DNA from: DATDYW01 sp036516995
GTDB lineage: Bacteria > Patescibacteriota > Minisyncoccia > Phycocordibacterales > JAACPR01
Assembly: GCA_036516995.1 (NCBI GenBank)
Contig: DATDYW010000052.1
Span: 1 to 7,880 of the forward strand
Direction of reading: 5' to 3'
DNA length: 7,880 nucleotides
The notes beneath the pieces were generated by a model. It was not told where the DNA came from. It was given only the letters and a program-made list of their open reading frames with translations, and made no database searches. Position numbers and translations under genes: made by a program. Of this stretch, positions 4,660 to 7,880 are shown in pieces (within the stretch, counting starts at the first letter, position 1; the number at the start of each line of letters is the position of its first letter).

Positions 4660-5130
4660 GCGGGTCGCGCCGCGCAGCTACCCAGCCCCAGTTGGCACGT
4701 CAGGTTCGTAATCCTCTGCGGAGTACTTCATGAAGAAGTGCTTCCGGCAGTGGCCAGCGACAGGCATCGCCAACTGGAGCTGGGAGGAAAGTCCGAACTC
4801 CCCCCAGCCCAAGTTGGTTTCCAACTGGGGCTGGGAGCAGGGTAGCGGGTAACGCCCGTCCGAGGTAACTCGAGAGGTGCGAGCAGAGACGCCGGAGGAG
4901 AAATCCGATGGCTCCAGCCCCAGTTGGGCTCAAATGACGCACTAACTGGGGCTGGGTGAGCCGCGAGGCAACTCGCGGGTGAAACGGCAAAATCCTTACC
5001 TGGGTGCAAGGCCGTGCTCTCCGCAAGGAGAGAGAGCCGCACGAACTGGCGGGCAACCGCCAGTCCAGAGAAATGGTTGCTTAGAACCGCAAGGTTCGAA
5101 ACAGAATTCGGCTTATACGCGCGACCCACA
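4660..5130 (+). ncRNA. rnpB: RNase P RNA (bacterial type A) with repeat-expanded helices
   Basis: This is the catalytic RNA that cleaves tRNA 5' leaders. Conserved blocks are clear: the P4 5' strand GAGGAAAGTCC (4784-4794), the AGCAGGGT...GGTAACGCCC region, TCCGATGG (near 4904), GGTGAAACGGCAAAAT and GGGTGCAAGGCC (4978-5013), and ACAGAATTCGGCTTAT near the 3' end. P1 pairs GGGTCGCGC (4662-4670) with GCGCGACCC (5119-5127). A GNRA-capped hairpin at 5046-5063 fits P18. At about 470 nt it is longer than most type A RNAs, largely because P2, an extra hairpin after the P4/P5 region, and P12 are built from copies of one palindromic sequence. P15-P17 is reduced to a small GCAA-capped hairpin (5017-5032). 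Boundaries come from P1, the promoter and the terminator. Confidence 0.95.
4681..4955 (+). repeat. Three copies of a palindromic element inside rnpB
   Basis: Half-sites related to CCCAGCCCCAGTTGG form three stems: 4681-4696 with 4769-4784 (P2; one mismatch), 4803-4817 with 4821-4835 (hairpin with TTT loop; one mismatch), and 4914-4927 with 4942-4955 (P12; one G-U pair). All six arms share the core CAGCC-C-AGTT or its complement, with few changes. These are ordinary RNA helices by position but not independent in sequence. Confidence 0.88.
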
Positions 5131-5136
5131 AAAACC

Positions 5137-5164
5137 GAAGAACCCGCCGAAAGGCGGGTTCTTC
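5137..5164 (+). terminator. rnpB terminator
   Basis: GAAGAACCCGCC (5137-5148) pairs perfectly over 12 bp with 5153-5164 around a GAAA tetraloop, seven or so bases after P1 ends. The expected U-tract is only the TTCTTC inside the 3' arm. The position still makes an rnpB terminator or 3' processing stem the likely role. Confidence 0.7.
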
Positions 5165-5173
5165 GCGTCCGGT

Positions 5174-5181
5174 GCTAGAAT
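5174..5181 (+). promoter_or_regulatory. -10 box of murJ
   Basis: GCTAGAAT, with hexamer TAGAAT at 5176-5181, lies 13 bases before the ATG at 5195 and just after the rnpB terminator. The murJ mRNA would have a leader of only about six bases and no Shine-Dalgarno. Confidence 0.5.
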
Positions 5182-5194
5182 CTCCAATCATCGT

Positions 5195-6880
5195 ATGGTG
5201 AAGCAGGTGTTCGCCCTCCTCGGGCGGGAAGTGAGAGGGCTACACGAAGCGGCGTACCTGCTCGCCGGCTTCACCCTCCTCTCGCAGATTGTCGCCCTAG
5301 CCCGCGACCGGATGCTGGCGGGCCTCATCGGCCCCTCGCTTCAGCTCGACGCCTACTACGCCGCTTTCCGGCTGCCCGACCTCGTCTTCGTGCTCGTCGC
5401 CTCGCTCGTCTCCTCGGCCGCGGTGCTGCCCGCCATCGTCGCCCGGCTGGAACGGTCCGAAGACGCGAAACGCTTCGCCTCGGGAGTCTTCACCGCCTTC
5501 CTTGCCGCGGCGGTCGTGGTCGCGGGTATCGCCTTCATCTGGGCGCCAGAGCTCGCCGCGTGGCTTGCTCCCGGCATTGCGAGCGGGCCTCTGGGAGAGG
5601 AGATGGCGCTGCTCTCGCGCGTGATGCTCCTCTCGCCAATCCTCTTGGGAGTTTCCCAAATTTGGGGCAGCGTCGCCCAGGCTCGCGGCAAGGTGGCGCT
5701 CTACGCCCTCTCGCCGATTCTCTACAACGCCGGCATCGTCATCGGCGTCGCCGCGCTCTACCCGTATCTCGGTATTCTCGGTGTAGCGATCGGCGTTGTA
5801 GTCGGCGCCGCACTTCACGCCGCAATCCTTCTCCCCGGCATTAGCCGCCGGGGTGGGGGTCCGCTGCCGTGGCTCACCCTTCGCGCACCCTGGAAAGAAG
5901 TGTTCGGCACGCTCGCGCTCTCCGCGCCGCGCTCGGTGGCGCTCGCCGCCGGCCAGATCGCCACCATCGGCCTCGTCGCGATCGCCTCACGAATGACCAC
6001 TGGCTCCATTTCCGTTTTTCAGCTTGCAGCGAATCTCGGTGCAGTGCCGCTGGCACTTATTGGTGCCGCATATTCCACTGCCGCTTTTCCAATTCTTGCT
6101 AAACACTTTGCCGACGGCCGCCTCGACGAGTTCGCCCGCTCGCTCGCCTCGGCCACTCGCCAAATTGTTTTCTGGTCGCTGCCAATCATTGCGCTGGTGG
6201 TGGTGCTGCGCGCGCAGCTGGTTCGCGTGGTGCTCGGCGCCGGCGGCTTCACCTGGGACGACACCCGGCTGATTGCGGCGTGCCTGGCCGCTGGCATCGT
6301 CTCGCTCGTTGCCCAGAACCTGACGCTGCTCTACGCCCGCGCCCACTACGCTCGCGGCGCTACCTGGAAGCCATTCTTTTCCGCCGCCCTAGGCGCAGTT
6401 GTCACCGTAGGCTCGGCAATCTGGCTCTCGGCTGCGGCTTCTCCCGCGCTGCTCGCCGACATTGCCGCCATTTTCCGTTTGCACGGCGTCCTCGGCGCCG
6501 AGGTGGTGCTGCTGGCAATTGCCTGGACGTTCGGCGAGACGGTGAGGGCCGCCACGCTCCGTTTTGGCCTTGGGCGTCTGCCGCACTCCGAGAGCGCGGC
6601 CCGCACTGTGTTAGAGGGCCTCGCCGCCTCGCTCGCCGCGGCGCTCGTGAGCTACCTCGCGCTCGACGCCCTCGACAGCGTCGTCGGCCTCACCACCACG
6701 CTGGGGGTATTCCTCCAAGGTCTTGGTGCTGGTCTTGCGGGACTCGCTGCTTGGGCGGGAACACTCGCCGCTTTTGGTAACCGCGAGTTTGCTGTTGCTG
6801 TAGCAGAGCTTCGACGCCGTGCTTGGCGCGAGCCCGTCGTCGCGTCCGACACGACGCCGGATCAGGTGCCGGAGGCGTGA
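5195..6880 (+). CDS. murJ: MurJ/MviN-family lipid II flippase
   Basis: This 561-residue polytopic membrane protein of the MOP superfamily is expected to flip lipid II across the membrane for peptidoglycan synthesis. About fourteen hydrophobic helices are evident. The N-terminal signature SQIVALARDRMLAG followed by LDAYYAAFRLPDL (about 30-63) matches the family pattern S-R-x-L-G-x-x-R-D ... DA-F-x-x-A-F-x-x-P-N. Aligned by eye to E. coli MurJ, Arg37 equals Arg24 and Asp52 equals Asp39. Positions of Arg18 and Arg52 appear to be Gln31 and Phe65, so the lumen chemistry may differ. The frame is open upstream to 4979, but that part is RNase P RNA; ATG 5195 follows a -10 box and starts the conserved domain. 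The hydrophilic tail (about 535-561) is unremarkable. A related lipid flippase is the alternative. Confidence 0.9.
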   Translation: MVKQVFALLGREVRGLHEAAYLLAGFTLLSQIVALARDRMLAGLIGPSLQLDAYYAAFRLPDLVFVLVASLVSSAAVLPAIVARLERSEDAKRFASGVFTAFLAAAVVVAGIAFIWAPELAAWLAPGIASGPLGEEMALLSRVMLLSPILLGVSQIWGSVAQARGKVALYALSPILYNAGIVIGVAALYPYLGILGVAIGVVVGAALHAAILLPGISRRGGGPLPWLTLRAPWKEVFGTLALSAPRSVALAAGQIATIGLVAIASRMTTGSISVFQLAANLGAVPLALIGAAYSTAAFPILAKHFADGRLDEFARSLASATRQIVFWSLPIIALVVVLRAQLVRVVLGAGGFTWDDTRLIAACLAAGIVSLVAQNLTLLYARAHYARGATWKPFFSAALGAVVTVGSAIWLSAAASPALLADIAAIFRLHGVLGAEVVLLAIAWTFGETVRAATLRFGLGRLPHSESAARTVLEGLAASLAAALVSYLALDALDSVVGLTTTLGVFLQGLGAGLAGLAAWAGTLAAFGNREFAVAVAELRRRAWREPVVASDTTPDQVPEA

Positions 6881-6882
6881 GC

Positions 6883-6917
6883 GAAGTAAAAAGTAATAGG
6901 TAATAAGTAACAGTAGG
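6883..6917. repeat. Third heptanucleotide array
   Basis: Beginning two bases after the murJ stop, five 7-base units run GAAGTAA, AAAGTAA, TAGGTAA, TAAGTAA, CAGTAGG. The unit differs from the other two arrays but keeps the period and the position after a stop codon. Confidence 0.8.
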
Positions 6918-6920
6918 AGG

Positions 6921-6956
6921 GGAGAAAAAGCCAGGTCGCGCAGAGCGCGACCCGGC
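6921..6956 (-). terminator. Second-line terminator of the 7000-7320 gene
   Basis: GGTCGCGC (6934-6941) pairs with GCGCGACC (6945-6952), extended by GCC/GGC past one mismatch. Read on the minus strand, it is followed by CTTTTTCTCC. It follows a first terminator hairpin and lies between convergent genes, so it may also stop murJ transcripts, although no U-tract follows on the plus strand. Confidence 0.65.
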
Positions 6957-6992
6957 CGGAAAAAGAAAAGAGGCCTCGCGTGGCGGGCCTCT
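6957..6992 (-). terminator. Terminator of the 7000-7320 gene
   Basis: On the minus strand AGAGGCC and GGCCTCT (about 6992-6986 and 6975-6969) form a 7-bp stem with a 10-base loop. A TTTCTTTTT tract follows. It begins eight bases after the TGA, a standard Rho-independent terminator. Confidence 0.8.
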
Positions 6993-6999
6993 GTGCGGG

Positions 7000-7320
7000 T
7001 CAGGCAGCGGCAGCGGGCATCCGGAGCGCGTCGTTGCTCGCAACCTCGTCCCGCGTCTTGAGGGCTTCGACGATTTTCCGTACATCGTCGTGGCTCAGGT
7101 CGCCATCGAAACCGCGGCACGAGCCCGCTGCGGCGCGCAGCATCTGGCCAATCTCGGAGACCGCGCTCGCGCGATCGGGAATGTCCCGTTTGTAGCCGAG
7201 GTGGCGCGGCCAGCTCTGCTTCGTCGAGATTTCGGCGACGAAGAGGCCGTTCTCGGCGCGAATGGCAATCTTCAGGTCAGACCGGGAGCCTGCGATTGTT
7301 ATGGCATCTAGGGTTGTCAT
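7000..7320 (-). CDS. Small hypothetical protein
   Basis: I do not recognise this 106-residue protein. It has no signal peptide or membrane segment. Residues 1-35 look like alternating strands (ITIAGSRSDLKIAIRAENGL), a middle basic patch (WPRHLGYKRD, 37-46) follows, and the rest appears helical (ASAVSEIGQMLRAAA; LSHDDVRKIVEALKTRDEVA), ending in an Ala-rich tail. The ATG at 7320 is supported by GCTAGGGT nine bases upstream and by a strong terminator just after the TGA, which together argue for a real, monocistronic gene. It is divergent from lepA with closely spaced promoters, but no functional link can be inferred. The single Cys (68) is not in a motif. Confidence 0.75.
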   Translation of the reverse strand: MTTLDAITIAGSRSDLKIAIRAENGLFVAEISTKQSWPRHLGYKRDIPDRASAVSEIGQMLRAAAGSCRGFDGDLSHDDVRKIVEALKTRDEVASNDALRMPAAAA

Positions 7321-7329
7321 TTGCCGCCG

Positions 7330-7337
7330 ACCCTAGC
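7330..7337 (-). promoter_or_regulatory. -10 box of the 7000-7320 gene
   Basis: GCTAGGGT on the minus strand (hexamer TAGGGT at 7335-7330) ends nine bases before the ATG at 7320. It lies 21 bases from the opposing lepA box, so the two promoters overlap. Confidence 0.45.
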
Positions 7338-7354
7338 ACCGGGCCGCGCGGCAG

Positions 7355-7362
7355 GCTAGTAT
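7355..7362 (+). promoter_or_regulatory. -10 box of lepA
   Basis: GCTAGTAT, with hexamer TAGTAT at 7357-7362, ends nine bases before the lepA ATG at 7372. No good -35 and no Shine-Dalgarno is visible. Confidence 0.5.
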
Positions 7363-7371
7363 GCCGCGGCA

Positions 7372-7880
7372 ATGGAGAAAATTAGGAACTTCAGCATCAT
7401 CGCCCACATCGACCACGGCAAGTCGACGCTGGCTGACCGGATGCTCGAGGCTACGGGCACCATCGAGCCGCGCAAGATGATGGCGCAGGTGCTCGACTCG
7501 ATGGAGCTCGAGCGCGAGAAGGGCATCACCATCAAGATGCGCCCCGTGCGGATGCTTTACCTCCACCAGAACCAGGACTGGCAGCTCAACCTCATCGACA
7601 CGCCGGGGCACATCGACTTCTCGTATGAGGTTTCGCGTGCACTCAAAGCTGTTGAGGGTGCGGTTCTTCTTGTCGATGCCACGCAGGGCATTCAGGCGCA
7701 GACGCTCACCACACTGCGTGCCGCGCGTGAGCAGGGGCTAGTCATTCTCGGTGCTGTCTCAAAAGTTGATTCGCCAATTGCGCGGACAGACGAGGTGAAA
7801 GCCGAAGTAGCCAAGCTCCTCGACTGCGACGTCTCCGAGGTACTCGAAACTTCTGGTAAAACCGGCCAGGGCGTCCCCGA
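7372..7880 (+). CDS. lepA: Elongation factor 4 (LepA), N-terminal part
   Basis: The first 169 codons of a translational GTPase run off the right edge. The sequence shows G1 AHIDHGKST (11-19), the switch I region REKGITIK (48-55), G3 DTPGHIDF (76-83) and a G5-like SGK at 161-163. The start MEKIRNFSIIAHIDHGKSTL is typical of LepA rather than EF-G or BipA. LepA acts on the 30S/70S ribosome in translation and ribosome assembly. The G4 motif is odd: where NKxD is expected the sequence reads SKVD (Ser130-Asp133), so Asn is replaced by Ser, and G5 reads SGK instead of the usual SAK. The rest of the protein is outside the window. It is transcribed divergently from a small hypothetical gene. Confidence 0.93.
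   Translation, partial: MEKIRNFSIIAHIDHGKSTLADRMLEATGTIEPRKMMAQVLDSMELEREKGITIKMRPVRMLYLHQNQDWQLNLIDTPGHIDFSYEVSRALKAVEGAVLLVDATQGIQAQTLTTLRAAREQGLVILGAVSKVDSPIARTDEVKAEVAKLLDCDVSEVLETSGKTGQGVP

Noticed and set aside
4681..4955. The repeated palindromes as a CRISPR array
   Set aside because: Spacing is irregular, the copies sit within conserved RNase P RNA helices, and no cas gene is present.
4979..5194. A 72-residue N-terminal extension of MurJ
   Set aside because: This stretch is the 3' part of RNase P RNA, its terminator and the murJ -10 box; conserved protein sequence begins after ATG 5195.

Overview
This GC-rich, gene-dense bacterial window reads like part of a Patescibacteria (CPR, Parcubacteria-like) genome. 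That assignment is an inference. It rests on small intergenic gaps, start codons without visible Shine-Dalgarno sequences, -10 boxes placed 6-13 nt before starts, a LepA N-terminus with the 'PVRM' variant I associate with CPR sequences, and a restructured RNase P RNA. UGA and UAG both act as ordinary stops, so there is no sign of the recoded UGA of Gracilibacteria/Absconditabacteria.

Layout: a secreted-protein start leaves the left edge on the minus strand (1-60). A divergent ABC exporter follows (139-1977), ending in a probable terminator. A minus-strand orphan with possible ADP-ribosyltransferase-like motifs covers 2056-2541. The next ~240 bases hold repeats and a mirrored copy of the 3' end of the minus-strand tRNA-Ser(CGA) at 2785-2874. 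Next come msrB (2942-3337), a pair of opposed heptanucleotide arrays, dsbB (3444-3995), and an overlapping membrane-anchored DUF192-like gene (3982-4479). A second heptamer array and a perfect 36-bp palindrome lead to rnpB (about 4660-5130) with its own promoter and terminator. murJ (5195-6880) ends in a third heptamer array. Two hairpins separate murJ from a minus-strand hypothetical gene (7000-7320), which is divergent from lepA (7372 to the right edge, truncated).

Functionally, the centre is a small envelope/redox group: methionine sulfoxide repair (MsrB), disulfide generation (DsbB) and a DUF192-like membrane protein. Next to it are RNA-processing and housekeeping genes (RNase P RNA, tRNA-Ser, LepA) and cell-wall export (MurJ). 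The exporter at the left is an unassigned half-size ABC transporter.

The most unusual content is not protein-coding. Three separate helices of RNase P RNA are built from the same palindromic sequence (half-site close to CCCAGCCCCAGTTGG), as if one small element had colonised the RNA. Three intergenic regions carry degenerate tandem arrays with a 7-nt period that start at or just after stop codons. The tRNA-Ser 3' end plus its terminator is part of a roughly 37-bp interrupted inverted repeat. Most transcription units appear to use GCTAnnnT -10 boxes that predict leaderless mRNAs.
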